DNA of 64,000 nt, from the NCBI GenBank assembly GCA_023159155.1, contig JAJNNX010000002.1:558001-622000 (forward strand), in the 5' to 3' direction. The stretch comes from Ustulina deusta. Lineage: Eukaryota > Ascomycota > Sordariomycetes > Xylariales > Xylariaceae. The notes beneath the pieces were generated by a model. The model was not told the origin of the DNA. It saw only the letters and a program-made list of their open reading frames with translations, and made no database searches. Position numbers and translations under genes: made by a program. Shown piece after piece: positions 1 through 14,282 of this stretch (positions are counted from its first letter, which is position 1; each line of letters opens with the position of its first letter).

Positions 1-1178
1 ACTCATGGCACGACCAAAACGGGTGCCACCATATCTCACGCTACCCTTTCGTAGCGGTGATATCCAAAGCAATATAGCATACACGGGTTGAATCACAATC
101 TGAGGGCGAATAACGTGTATATATATATATATATATGTATATTTCCTGATTTCGCTCTGTGGTCCTCGGCGATTGTCTTAAGGGAATAATTGCTTCTCGT
201 AGAGCTTAGTTAGCTGTTATTTTGGTTCAGGAAAGAAAACTCCCCTGGATTCACACGGGCGACCCGTATTTTATATATGTCGTCACACTTATGCCCTTTT
301 CCTATCGCTGTCACTGGCCACGCGAGGGACCCAAGGCCCCCTATTTTCAACGAACTCGGAAACGTCGAAAAAGAGAGCAGGCGAGAAGCATTTGACGTAG
401 TAAAGAAGAAACTAGGTGGTCATACCTTGCGGGTAATAAGTTACATAAATACTCTGCTGTCCTACCAATATTCCGTAGGCTGTTTATTTACTAGCCCACC
501 AATTTAGTTGACGAAAAGCCACAAAGGCTTATTTAACACATACGTGAAGGAGAAGCGTGAGAGCCTCAAGCAGAAACGCCCCCGGTGGCCCAGTATATCT
601 GGTTGCTTAGGTCAATATCAAATACACAGGCACACTTTACCTCGTGTACACGCCTAAATATGGGAACCTGATTTTTAGTGGTAGAGTTACTACTCATTCT
701 AGTCAAATGGAGTCGCTTTTTTGCCTATCCGGTACTGGAAGTAGAGACAGGGCGGCGGTATGCATAGGATTCTTGCATGGCTTGCAACCTGCAAGCTCCT
801 CTTTTATTGACAATAACCAGTATCAAGGTTTCAAGCTTGGTGGAATAGACATACACTGGGAATGAACCAACCGACATCCAGCCAACGCCTGAAGACAACA
901 CAAGGCCACCAGCTGAACATCGAAGGAAATAACAAGTAACAAAGCAACCTAGTTCAATGATAAAGGCGCATCGCGTGACACTGTGCCAAATACTGTGTCG
1001 GTATCATTATCTGCGACGCCGAAACTGGAACCATTCAATTCCTCCTGGCTTCTTAACCCTTGATCCACGATTGCATCCAGCGTGGTGCATGTCGTAGGTC
1101 GAAGGGTATTGCCTAATCGTGTTGTTGGGGCAAATCGTATGCCTTTTGCGATCTCTGCCGTCTCCAGACAATGATCCA
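1..1178. other. Intergenic, no gene recognised
   Basis: No spliced or unspliced gene could be supported on either strand. The short ORFs here (such as 277-507 and 644-865) have no recognisable domain and no splice partners. A (TA)n microsatellite lies at about 119-136. The right part is the 3' flank of the kinase gene that ends at 1179. Confidence 0.6.
119..136. repeat. (TA)n microsatellite
   Basis: About nine tandem TA dinucleotides are directly visible, followed by TGTATAT. It is an ordinary simple repeat in a gene-free spacer. Confidence 0.8.
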
Positions 1179-2552
<1,374 letters not shown>

Positions 2553-4394
2553 GGCATTTACTATTTAGATCACTTGGTCAGGGGTGCCTGGTGAGAATAT
2601 CGACATCGTAGGAAATGGGGCCTGGGGCGGTGATGGTGGACTATGGCGGCAAGAAAGGAGGGGTTTGCGATAGCCGTGTCCACGGGGGGTAAGACGACGG
2701 CTGTGCGCCTGACTTACAGCTCATTGTGACATAGGATGCGCTCCAGCGCAGTGTGAAGACGGCGGGTAGCACGGGAGATAGGTGGAGGCGCGCACAGTGC
2801 AGCGCGCTGAGAAGTTGCAGATGAACAGAGGGAAGATGGGTGAGATCGGGATAGGCGAGGCGAGGCGAGGCGTTCGGATGTTGTCTTGAAAGCGGGTGGT
2901 AGGAGACGAGATGTAGAAATGCTGTCAGGCTGATGTGCTAGTGATGAGCTTGCTATTGTTAGCAGAAAGTAGGTATCTTAGGTAGTGGGGGGCCCCTCCA
3001 AGGAGGGGTCACTGGGACACGTACCACTCTTCTTTCGCACCCAACGTCCTACCTGAAGGGTGACCCAAAGGAGACAACAGAGGTACCTTGTATCTTCTGA
3101 CACCGGGGTATATACTTAAGGCAGGGAGAACAAAAGGATGAATGGATCTGAGGTAGAGATAGTAGCGGTTCATGAGTCGCTTTTATCAACAGTGGCAACC
3201 CTCTGTCCCTCCCTCTTGCAAGGCTGTTTTCCCCTGTTACATCTGCCCCAACAGCACGCAGCACCACGGCATAAGGCACACACTAAGTAAGTAGGTATCG
3301 TGCCTACCTTACACAGGCTAAGCTACCTAGTAGGAGGAACTCAGCCGCAATGTGGGGCAGTATACCTACCTATTACATTGGCGGAGTACCCGGCACTGGT
3401 GGCTTATACGCATTTATTGGTACACATTTATTGGTACAGGGACCCCAGCCCCTCGACAGTGCAGCGGGTTCCCTCATCAATCTAAGCAATCTTCTTCAGC
3501 TGCCTCCCAGAAACTTTTCATTTCATCATCAGAGATTAGAGAGAACAAAGACACAAATACAAGACAGAGAACATAAAGCGCAAATTGTGATCTGGTGTCT
3601 TGGGGGCCTATTTTCAAATAGAACACTTTCTACAAAAAGAAGTTAGAGCTATGAGAACTGACTTTAGATATTGCCCCCTTGATATGGCTTATTCAGGATA
3701 GGTAGTCCTCGGCCAAGCATGTGAAAGGAATATACCTAGTAGATACCCGACCTGTAAACTAGGTACCTATGTTCCATTCTCTTAACCATAATCCATTGAT
3801 GGCAATCCTTGTAGAGAAGTCCCTAGTTGACTTGGCATGAATGGTTATAATCTACTAGGTAGGCTCTGATATTGAACCCATTTTCCCCAGTATCATCCGC
3901 TTCACATTGATCTTCGATGCCGGATCCGGTACTCACTACCTACCTATTTGCAGCCCCTTTTGTGACTCTTGTAGATCCACTGTATCTGCTGGTAGCCTGG
4001 GACTATCTTACGTACTCAGGTACCGTATCTGTACCACAGACAGGCCGGCGGTGCGGGGTTGCCTTAGGTACTTGTCCTCTTTTCTTGGTATAGTACCAGC
4101 ATATACACTTATCGATAGCTCGATACATTAAGTAGCTGGGTAGGTACAGCTTCCCTACCTAGGATCAACTATGCCTCCTCCCCTCGGCTCACTGGTCACT
4201 GGTTCACTGGCTCCCGTTTCAACACGTCTTCAACGCATCGTACATGGATCTTGACCGCAGACACCCGTGCTACTTATAGGCGCTTTGTCTGAGTGCATTC
4301 CCTTCGGCGTGGATTACCACGAGCCACGCAAGTACGTCTGTTCGCAGGCATCCCGCCATCGCAGAGTCGTGGGTGGTGTTCAGCCCTCGCAACC
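2553..4394. other. Spacer between the divergent kinase and E2 genes
   Basis: Shared upstream region of the minus-strand kinase and the plus-strand E2. It holds a (GAGGC)3 run near 2858-2872, a perfect-looking GC hairpin around 2992-3010 (GCCCCTCC / GGAGGGGT), and several TACCTA/TAGGTA motifs between 3290 and 4160. Small ORFs at 3300-3650 and 3907-4131 have no recognisable content. No gene is supported. Confidence 0.6.
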
Positions 4395-5009
4395 ATGGCT
4401 GGGCTGGGTCCTAAAAGACTAGGCAAGGAGCTGACCAAGGCATGTTTCAGCAACACTCCATTGTCCTGATTGACCGCGCTACTCTGCCATCATGACTAAC
4501 TCGCTCCTCCCTATGTTCTAGATCACGAACAGTCTCCCGCCAGGCATAAGTCTGGTCTCCGCCGACAACCTCGAGGAATGGCTTCTCGATATCCAGGTGT
4601 TAGACCAGAACCCATTATACGCCGGACAAACATACCGCCTGAAGTTCAAATTCAGCGCCAGCTATCCCATCGGTATTTCCATCTTTGCTAGCCTGCCTAC
4701 GGGCATACAGCATTGAACTAATACGTTGGTTGTGAAATAGAGGCACCCGAGGTCACTTTCGTCAAGCTGGATAATAGACCAATACCGATGCATCCCCACA
4801 TTTATTCCAACGGCATCATATGCTTGGACCTTCTCGGCTCTCAGGGCTGGAGTCCGGTTCAGAGTGTCGAGAGTGTCTGTATGAGCATCCAGAGCATGTT
4901 GACAGGCAACACCAAGAACGAGCGTCCACCGGGCGACGAAGAATTTGTGCGTGGTAACCGCCAGCGACCGAGAGACATCGCCTTCTATTACCATGATAAT
5001 ACTGTATGA
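4395..5009 (+). CDS. ubc16: Ubiquitin-conjugating enzyme E2, UBE2W/Ubc16 type
   Basis: E2 enzyme that carries ubiquitin as a thioester. Three exons (4395-4439, 4522-4672, 4741-5009) give 154 residues. The catalytic cysteine is Cys93 in SNGIICLDL. The usual HPN motif is HPH (residues 83-85), and the protein ends in YYHDNTV; both traits are typical of human UBE2W, which monoubiquitinates protein N termini, and of fission yeast Ubc16. It lacks the long C-terminal extensions of other E2s. The first intron (4440-4521) begins with GC instead of GT (AAG then GCATGT), a GC-AG intron; reading it this way is needed to join the first 15 codons to ITNSLPPG. The substrate role is inferred from the family only. 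Confidence 0.9.
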
Positions 5010-5748
5010 AAACAGGGCGCATTATTTTGTGCGTGCGCGCATAGTTGCGTATACCTACAGGTTGTATCATAAGCCACATTGCCTTCATACTCAGTATCGC
5101 GCACTACGAAAAGGCGTGTGTCATCATTAGACATTGGCATTCGAAGAAGGTCAGCCATCATTGATGACCCCTTACAATTTGGGGATCCCATCTGGAACCT
5201 GGAAATTGTAGGCGGGACACGACCGCTTGAGGGCGGGTTTGGTAACTACTATGGTCTTTACCTTGCACAGGGTAAGACTTGTGGTGTATGGAAAGGAAAG
5301 ATGGATCGCATACTGAACGAAGGGAACTACTATCGGCAGCTGTACTAAATACAACCTTCGATTCATGAGATGACGCGTATTCGTGTGAACGTGAACTTCG
5401 CAAATGATAATATAATGATATAATAACAAGCACCCTTCACGATGACACAACTTCACTCCTCAGATGGAGGCTTTTCTTAACACCTACCTCGAAGTGTCGC
5501 TCTGACAATTTGTTCATTCTCTAGATGGGTGCTGGGTGAGGACCTGTCTGGGCTGCATTCAATGACGTCGGAGTCAGTCCACTCCGGCCCGCCGAAAGTG
5601 GAGGGTCCCACTGGCAACAGCTCTGATCTCGGGGGAGAGCCCTGTTCGTCTACCCACTTGCTCAAACATCAGCTCAGTGCTAGCTTCAACGCTGCTCTCC
5701 TTTCTCGGTTTCCAGAATCACAGGCAGCACCCCCATGAAGAGCTCACA
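5010..5748. other. Intergenic, no gene recognised
   Basis: 3' flank of the E2 gene and promoter of vps33. A plus-strand ORF at 5079-5348 has no start-context, domain or splice support and is treated as noise. Confidence 0.55.
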
Positions 5749-8118
5749 ATGGCTCCTCATGCGGGGTTCGACACCGAGTACATAAAAGATAAGGCTCGTA
5801 CGGATCTTCTTCATCTTCTAGAGGGCGTAAGTAAGGCTGCCTTCAATGCTTCCTACTGACCCGGTCACCCTGTATGCTCACCAATCTCGTCGACAGGTCC
5901 GCGGCAAGAAGAATCTTGTCATCGAGCGTAGCCTGGCCGGCCCCGTTGGCGTCATCGTCAAAGTTTCTACCTTACACGACTACGGCGTTGATAAATTCTT
6001 CTTACTAGAGAACGACAATGCCGATACTAGCCAACGCAATGTCATCTTCATGGCACGAGGTGAGTGTGCTCGCCACGCTCAAGCTATCGCCGGTGAGTTA
6101 TTTTCTAGAGTCGCAAACCCCTCCTGTACATTGTTGGGGGCGACATTGTACAAGCGTTCTCAGTAGGCTTCGCGGATTTCCTTCCTCGCTTCACGTTGCC
6201 AGCCAATGTTGCCCAAGACGGACCAACTTGATTTAGCACACCCCATAGCGTCTCTTTCACCCGGCTTGCGTACCAGACGCCCCGTGTTAGCGCTGACATT
6301 GCTTTTAAGACCAGGTCAAACGACTACAACGTGAGAGCCAGACTGGTCACGAATTCCACATCTTCTGGGTTCCTCGGCGAACCCTTGTGTCCGATAAGCT
6401 ACTAGAAGAAGCTGGGGTTCTCGGTGACGTGAACATATCAGAACTACCAATCTACTTCTTCCCACTTGAGCGTGACGTTTTATCCCTCGAACTCGATGAT
6501 TCCTTCCGGGACCTTTATCTTTTCAAAGATACAACACCCGCATTCCTCATGGCGAAAGCACTGATGGGGATCCAATCAAAACACGGCCTCTTTCCTCGGG
6601 TCATCGGAAAAGGGGACTACGCGAAACGGGTAGCAGAGCTGCTGACGCGGATGCGACAAGAAATCCTTGCTGGAGAAACTACCGATGAAGCGAACAAGAC
6701 AGGACTCGCACCAAGCAACTCAATTGAAAGCGTTGTCATTATCGACCGTGAGGTGGACTTCGTTACACCTCTACTTACACAACTAACATACGAGGGATTG
6801 ATCGATGAAGTCTGGGGTATTCGGAATAACCAAGCGGACGTGGACTCGACTATTGTCGGAGCTCCGCCGCAACCACCCGCGCAGAGTGCCTCAACCACTC
6901 CAAACCCCGGTCCGGCTTCTAGAAAACGCAAAATCCAGCTAGACTCATCTGACAAGCTCTATGAAGGGCTTCGGGACACAAACTTCGCTATTGTCGGAAC
7001 TTCGTTGAATAAAGTGGCGCGACGGCTACAAAGCGATTACGAAAGCCGGCATGGATCAAAAACCACAGCGGAACTCAAAGACTTTGTAAAGAAATTGCCT
7101 AGCTACCAAGCAGAACACCAGAGCCTGAAGATCCATACAGGTTTAGCAGAAGACATCATGAAGCACACCCGAACCGATCAGTTCAGTCGGCTCTTGGAAG
7201 CTCAGCAAAATCTTGCTGCTGGTGCCGATCCGACCTCCCAGCATGACGCCATTGAGGAGCTGGTTGCGAGGGGTACGTCGCTCGCTGAAGTTCTTCGGCT
7301 CCTGTGCATTTATTCCTGCGTATCTGGTGGCATCAAATCGAAAGATTTTGATCATTTCCGACGTTTAGTGCTTGAGGGCTATGGGTATCAGCATTTGATG
7401 ACTCTACATAATCTAGAGAAGCTACAGCTCTTTCTATCGCGAAGCTCGCCAATGGCTAGTATGATTCCCATGTCGGGGGCAGGTACTGCAACAGGAACGA
7501 AAACAAACTATACTTATCTCCGAAAGCAGCTGCGGCTCATAGTGGACGAAGTAAACGAGCACGATCCAGATGATATTGCTTATGTGTATAGTGGATATGC
7601 GCCGCTTTCCATCCGCCTAGTCCAATGTGTCCTACAGAAGCAATATCTCTTTTCTATCACCCGGAGCAATGCTGTTGCTGGTGCGGGGACAGTAGCTGGA
7701 AGCGGCGCGCAAGGCTGGCGGGGGTTTGATGAAGTTGTGAAACACGCACGTGGCCCGGCCTTCGACGACATCCAGAAGGGCGAGGACAAGGCAGTTAAGG
7801 CCAGAGCACTCTTATCTGGAGGTGGCGATAAGAAGACTGTGTTTGTAGTTTTCGTGGGCGGTATCACGTTCACAGAAATTGCAGCACTGAGGTTTATCGC
7901 GAAGAAGGAAGAAGGTAGTCCAACTCCTTTCCCCGCTGTCCCTTTTGTTTGTGTATACATCTCGTCGTGGAATGAGGTTTGCTGACTTAAGCGATATAGC
8001 ACGAAGGAATATTGTCATCTGTGCGACGTCGATCATTAGCGGGAATAAGATGATGGACGCAGGAATTGAAAAGTGTTCATTTATGCAGGATGGACCGCGG
8101 CCCGTGCCCTCTACCTGA
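5749..8118 (+). CDS. vps33: Vacuolar protein sorting protein Vps33 (Sec1/Munc18 family)
   Basis: SM protein of the class C core of the HOPS and CORVET tethering complexes, which binds SNAREs during fusion at endosomes and vacuole. Four exons (5749-5826, 5897-6092, 6310-7914, 8000-8118) give 665 residues, the normal Vps33 size. Recognisable blocks: the N-terminal RGKKNLVIERSLAGPVG and FMARGECARH segments, HEFHIFWVPRRTLVS, YFFPLERDVLSLELDDSFRDL, IDREVDFVTPLLTQLTYEGLIDE, and the C-terminal block FVVFVGGITFTEIAALRFI continuing after the last intron to IVICATSIISG. Intron 2 is long for the window (217 nt); its acceptor TTTAAG at 6307-6309 was chosen because it restores AIADQVKRLQRE. A poly-Pro/Ala loop follows the SM core near residues 240-270. 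Confidence 0.93.
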
Positions 8119-9207
8119 ATAGACTTTTATTTACTGTTACAATCGGATATTCGGTCTGGCTATAGGAAATGTCGACTACGTTGCTTATCTCTGCGATAGT
8201 ATGCCCATGGCTCGCCATGGTCACAAGAAGTCGTGATGATGTTGTCTATGTAGTAGAGGAGGTAGGCTTATGCGGGGAAATAATCAGCGCAGATGGAATG
8301 GGACCGGGAAATAATATTAGCAGATATGCCAATACCGAAGCTCATTGTAAAGTAAACGGACAATAGTACTTGCAATTGAGTGGGCTAAAGTTGCGAGATG
8401 TCCAGGTCGAGGATGGTTGAGTGTGTCTGCTGAAACATGATGAAGGTGTTGGTCTGCGCACAGTATCGGTTGCAGTATAGTAAGTTACAGGTCGGCTCTG
8501 TCTGGTGATCGGGACCCCAGGTTGATACAAATATGCACTAATGTCACGTGGCTCGGGGCACGGGGCGCCTTAAACACCCTTACCCGATCTGATCAGTGGA
8601 AGTCTATGTACAGCTTTAGCGGATTAGAACGGCATTATCTGATTCATGTGTGCATTCATTCTTCTGCCGATCCGAGTTGAATTAACCACGCCCCAATCAA
8701 TGCCACCGTCTTCTCTCAAATGCGTAGTCTTATAGTGCTGAGAAGGCTTATCTCTCATGTTTCCGATCCCACCAACAATTTAGTGTTAATATTATAAGCC
8801 ACTTGATCCATTCGCACCATTCCTGGCGTCTCTGCAGATTTGCATCTAATAAGCTGTTTTACGGTACAGTGCACACTCCGTGCCAGGTACGGTATAGACC
8901 CGACCCCTTGACTTGGATGATGATGGTCCGATGATTGCGCCGCTCCCTCCATAACTCTCACATTGAGAGGATCTATCCGTTCTCTCAAGCAATTAACCTT
9001 CATCGGCAGACCCACTGTCCTCCCTGTCGACAGACATGTCCCATTGACATTGTCGAAGGGACTGAGATAGATTTGCGGCATCTTATTCAATGGGAGGCTT
9101 CTCAGCCCACGGAAAGGCTCCGCACCCCACGAAAATTAGACGACCTTCCTTCATGTCCGTATATCGATGCTGATGCCCAAGCACGCCGAAACGTGATCTC
9201 ACGAGAT
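8119..9207. other. Spacer upstream of the LSD1-type gene
   Basis: 3' flank of vps33 and 5' region of the demethylase. From 8935 to 9207 the demethylase frame stays open but has no ATG (it follows a TGA at 8932-8934), so an upstream coding exon joined by an intron is possible. Nothing else is recognisable. Confidence 0.5.
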
Positions 9208-12200
9208 ATGACAACCTTCCAGAGGCTGTTGGAAGAGACGAGGACTGGTTCGTTGATGTCGTCTGAAGAGTTATATCTAAGCTTGGGGGCAAAGCCAGCA
9301 TTGGCGGATGACATCCCAGCCATATCCTCCATGTTCCTCAACAAGAACCTTGACTCTCAGAACAACCGCATTTCGCCATCAAGAGAAATGTCAAGGCCGG
9401 CATCTGAGATCGTTGTCAAGGTCGAGGATGCAGATATGGAAGCTGATGCTTCTACGCCGGCATCACACATACTGGACAGAACCACGTAAGTCTCTCATAT
9501 ATCTAAATGAGCTGCCCGCTCACCACACAAGATCTAAATCTGATGACAGGGCTTCTCATAATGGGGCATCAACCGACAATTCCCGTCCATTCGCTCCTCG
9601 AGGAAATATAGGGAATTCCTTTGAGTCGTCAACATCGCTGTTGTCTGACAATTCAGATCCGTCTTCACCTCCTTCGTCGATACCATTCTCCAGTAAGGCG
9701 ACCACGCCAATTGACCTAGGGCTAGTGAAGGAATTGGGGACAGCGCCCGCGACCTTCATCGCTCCCTCCACACAACGACGGTCGTTTGATGTACGACCAC
9801 GCGTATCGATACCGACCGATATCGCCCTGCAGGACTACGCCCATCAGTGTATTGCGGCAGCTGAATCATCGAGATTAAACCCATATGCATTACATCCAGA
9901 TGAGTACGCCATACTCAGAAAGCATATCAGCCACGCACAGGTGACTACATACCTGAATATCCGCAACGGAATCCTTCGCCTATGGATCAATAATCCACGT
10001 ATCGGTGTCGCGCGTGATGAGGCTGTTGGGTGTGCTAAAGATCAAAGATGGTATGATGTTGCCAGCGTGTGCTACGACTGGCTAGTTCGCTCAGGACACA
10101 TTAATTTCGGCGCTGCCGAAGTCCCGGTGGGGAGAAAACGGCAGAAAGAGACAAAGCCGCTGAGGCGTGGGAAAACAGTTGTTGTTATCGGTGCTGGTAT
10201 GAGCGGACTTGGCTGCGCTAGACAACTCGATAGTTTGTTTAAGCAGTATGCTGACCAATTCTATGACATGGGACAAGAACCTCCCCGAGTTATTGTTCTC
10301 GAAGGCCGGGATCGCCTTGGCGGCCGTGTTTACTCGAGAGCGCTCGATAGCGTCAAAAGACCTCCTATGCTAGGGTTCAGAGGCCGGCGTCACAGTGTCG
10401 AGTGCGGTGGAATGATTATCACGGGGTTCGAGCGAGGAAATCCTTTGAATGTACTAGTGCGTGGACAAATGGCTCTACCTTACCATACTTTGAGACCCGA
10501 CGCTATTCTTTACGATACAAATGGTAAGGCAGTCGACGAAGAACGAGATCGGATGGTTGAAAAGCTTTTCAACGATTGCCTCGAACGAGTTTCGGACTAT
10601 AAGTTTAAGAGCCATCCATCTAAGCTTATTGAAGGCAACAAGGGCCTAATGGACGAAGGTCGTGATAGTGCATCGGAAGGTTACAAGTCAATTGCTGATA
10701 TGGAAGAAGCAACGGCTGCCCTTCCACAAGCACCACCAGTCTCGAAACAAAGCCTAGGACCACAAGTCAGTCTAGTGCCCGTTTCTACAGATCGTGCGAC
10801 CGGACGAGCCCATGTCGAACCAGGCACTCCAGCTGCTTTCAAAGCAGCATACAAAGCGCGGTTAATGGGCTGGACACTAAAAGAGGGCATTACTGAAGAT
10901 GATGACTTGGAACTGGACACCGCTGCCAAAGCAACAACTGCTACGCTTGGGTCTGTTGTGGATGAAGCGATCACCCAGTACAAGAATATTATGGACCTTA
11001 CAGCACAAGACTTCAGACTCATGAATTGGCATGTTGCCAATCTCGAATATAGTAATGCAACAAACTATCATCAACTTAGCATCGGAGGCTGGGATCTTGA
11101 TGCAGGTAATGAATGGGAAGGCAAACATACCATGGTAATTGGTGGCTTTCAAGACGTTCCTCTTGGCCTTGCCATTGCGCCATCACGTCTTGATATTCGA
11201 AAACACACTGCAGTCAAAAAGGTTTCATACGATCCTGAAGCGATGGCTGGTACCCGCATCGAGTGTGAGGATGGCTCTGTAATCGAAGCCGACTACGTTG
11301 TCTCGACCATTCCACTTGGTGTCTTGAAACATGGGAGCGTCGAGTTTCAGCCTGCTCTGCCAAAAGAAAAGGCAGGGGCCATTGATCGTCTTGGATTTGG
11401 CATATTAAACAAAATCATCCTCGTTTATGACCATGCCTTCTGGGATACAGACGCAGACATCTTTGGCTGCTTGCGAACACCACTTTCTCGCCATAGCCTT
11501 AAACAAAGTGAATATGCCTCTCAGCGTGGCCGTTGCTTTCAGTGGTTCAATGTCTCAAACACGGCCGGAATCCCCGTGCTTCTTGCTCTTATGGCAGGAG
11601 ATGCAGGCTTCGATACTGAGCATTCTAAGAATGATGAACTCGTCGCCGAAGCGACAGATGTCTTGCGCCGTGTTTTCGGTACTGAAGTTCCTCAACCTGT
11701 ACACTCTATTGTCACACGTTGGGGTTCAGACAGATTTGCTCGGGGCTCCTATTCATCTGCCGGTCCGACCATGCGCGTCGATGATTATCAGACTATGGCC
11801 CAACCAGTTGGGAATCTGTTCTTCGCAGGAGAACACACTACGAACACACACCCTGCGACTGTGCATGGTGCATATCTCTCTGGATTGCGTGCAGCATCAG
11901 AGGTCCTTGGCGCCATGCTTGGACCCATTCAAGTGCCAATTCCACTTGTCCTACCCAAGGAGGCATTATTTTCGTTTTCAAATTATCTGAAACGTAAAGA
12001 GCCGGAAGAAGGTTTGTCGCCCAAGGCTGCTAAACAAGCTCGAATCGATGCCTACGAGCTTGCCCTTTGGCAACATATTGTCTCACGGATTGGTGAGCGT
12101 CCATGGCGGCCGCCAAAAGTTGCGAGCAACGCCTACTTTCTTTACAGTAAGGTCAACTATGAAGCCGCACGTATACAATGCCAAAAAGGTCGACGTGCTG

Positions 12201-12514
12201 GAAAAGGGAAGCCATCACCCAATGAAGTCCGTGTAATGGCGAGTAAAATGTGGAAAGAGGCAACCCCTGAAGAACGGAAACCTTTTGAAGAACAGGCCGC
12301 TGAGCAGAAAAGAAATTATAACGAGGCGGTTAAGGCGTGGGCAGAGCAAGCTAACGATTGGGATCGCCGATACCTAGAAGCAAGAGCAGAATATGAGAAA
12401 ACCCACAAGCTGATTCTTGACGAGGATGAAGCCGGGGGTGGGCGAGAAAGAAGACGCGCGAAGGTGAATAGCTATGCAGAAAACGAGGACAGTGACGTCG
12501 AGATGGAACAATGA
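9208..12514 (+). CDS. Lysine-specific histone demethylase, LSD1/KDM1 type with HMG box
   Basis: FAD-dependent amine oxidase expected to demethylate mono- and dimethyl lysine on histone H3 in the nucleus. Two exons (9208-9485, 9550-12514) give 1080 residues from the first in-frame ATG. Domains in order: Ser/Pro-rich N terminus; SWIRM domain about 187-278; Rossmann dinucleotide motif VVVIGAGMSGLG near 303; amine oxidase core with the LNKIIL lysine near 712, matching the flavin-contacting lysine of LSD1; the FAD-site block FAGEHTTNTHPATVHGAYLSG near 850; then a fungal-type HMG box about 943-1010 and an acidic C-terminal tail. SWIRM + amine oxidase + HMG is the architecture of fungal LSD1 proteins (A. 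nidulans HdmA, fission yeast Lsd1/2). The true start is uncertain: the same frame is open back to 8935 without ATG, and sequence before Met1 looks protein-like. Confidence 0.9.
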
Positions 12515-14282
12515 AGTCCAGTCTTCAATTCTCGGCTACTTAACCTACCCTCCACATATTCCGTCCAATTACTCTCCTACCCACACAACATTCGCGGGAC
12601 TTCTTATCCCGCAGTTGAAGCGACACGAGCTGTATATAAGGAGAAACATTCATGTGACAAAGCTTCGGTCAGGCATTTACATGGGTGTGCCGGTTGCTTT
12701 GCTTGGGTTCTGGGGTAGGTTCTTTATAGGCGTATAAGGTCGTCTGAACTCATTTACATCTGCGCAAATAAGATGAATAGTGCCCGGCGTGTCGCTGTTC
12801 TTTTACGGGAGAAGGGAACTTATGGGTGCTGGCTCCTTCTACTATGTGTACTATTGCTTATATCCGCATCTTATACTTTGCATTGTTATTATCAGCGGAA
12901 ACTATGGCGCCTTTGAAGCATCGTCCACTGCTTTATCCGTCCTGTCTTCAGCTACCTTAGGGTAGATGAAGGAGTGCCAAAAGGAGGGACGGGTTTGAAA
13001 TGGGACACTTGATAGACAGGGTATTGTGTTTGTTAGGTCACCTACCCTACGTTAGCATACCTAATACAGCGCCTAGTACAGATAAATGCATTCCACAAGA
13101 CTGGTGTATGAGTGATTCTATTTTCGGAGAACAATTTGCTATCGCGATGTGGTATTATCGTCAGGATTAACCCAGTAGCTATCCAGACAGAGATACGAGA
13201 AAGAATTAGAGTAGAGAAACTTAAGAGGCTTCCGGTATATAATTAGGTGGATACTAGGCAAGAGGTTAGCCTCAAGTCTTCATCGAACACGACAAAAGGC
13301 CATGAGGACATTCATGTCTATATATATGGAAGAACGCGAAGAAAACTTGAAAGGGCGACACCGTACATTTTTGGCTACCTACCACGTAGCCTACATGCTG
13401 TTGCCTGGCCCTCTTGAGCGAGATCACCCGGGCTTCGGATGCAAGAGAAGTATGCATATTCTGCTCCATGCTTTGTTCCCAAGTACGACAGACGGCCGCG
13501 AGTAAACACAAGCATTCATATCCGTATTGATGTAGACTCGTCCCGTCTGGATACTTGGTCGCGGTTCCTGTACAAGATAGACCACCTGAGAAATAGATGT
13601 GAGCCAAGCGGAAGTGATTAGATAGCTCCGGCTTTCAAAGCGAAAGCGTCGAGGAGGCGGAAGGTTTAAGACCAGGATATATAATATTCAGGAGGGACGG
13701 ATGGCTGTACAGAGTAGCCCTTTTTGCCTCAACAGTCCCCATGACCTTATAAAATGCTGTACGTGCATCTTAGGGTGGATATGGGTTTACATGGAGAGAG
13801 ACCTGTGTAACCTAACCTGTATGACATCTATTGTGCAGAGTAGCGTAAACGATCCTCTGGACGAGAAGAATGTAGAGGTAGCTGATGTTCAATACACCGT
13901 CTTTGCACCCCGTCACTTTCTAGGAATAGTTTACATACCCGACCGTCAAGACGTCAAATTTGGAGAGTCTGATCGATCCCTTCACATCCCTTGGTACTTG
14001 TATAGGAATCATTCATCGATTACGAAATACTGGGGATTGTCAGCTATTCAGTCTGAACCCTCAAATAGAATTAGGGAATACGTGGTGCAAAGCATCTCAG
14101 TTGTCAATTACGGTTAACGTGAACACACCAACAGCAGTTGTGGAACTTATTTATTGAGGCATTGATACACAGAGGGTTGGCATAGGGTAACTTTAATACA
14201 AAGGGAATATGCGATATTGATGGATTACCATGCGCCCCCCCTTTCCCCACCGGTTTTCCTACTCGTCTATAGATGAACCAAT
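12515..14282. other. Convergent 3' spacer, no gene recognised
   Basis: Lies between the stop codons of the convergent demethylase and ATP3 genes. ORFs at 12780-12965 and 13701-14117 lack recognisable domains, splice partners or coding-like composition. The spacer is long for two convergent 3' ends, but I see no RNA gene or repeat in it. Confidence 0.55.

Noticed and set aside
5079..5348. 89-codon ORF downstream of the E2 gene
   Set aside because: No recognisable motif, overlapped by minus-strand ORFs of similar length, and sits in the vps33 promoter.
13701..14117. 138-codon plus-strand ORF between LSD1 and ATP3
   Set aside because: No domain, no splice context, Cys/Ile/Ser-rich random-looking composition, and it lies in a convergent 3' spacer.
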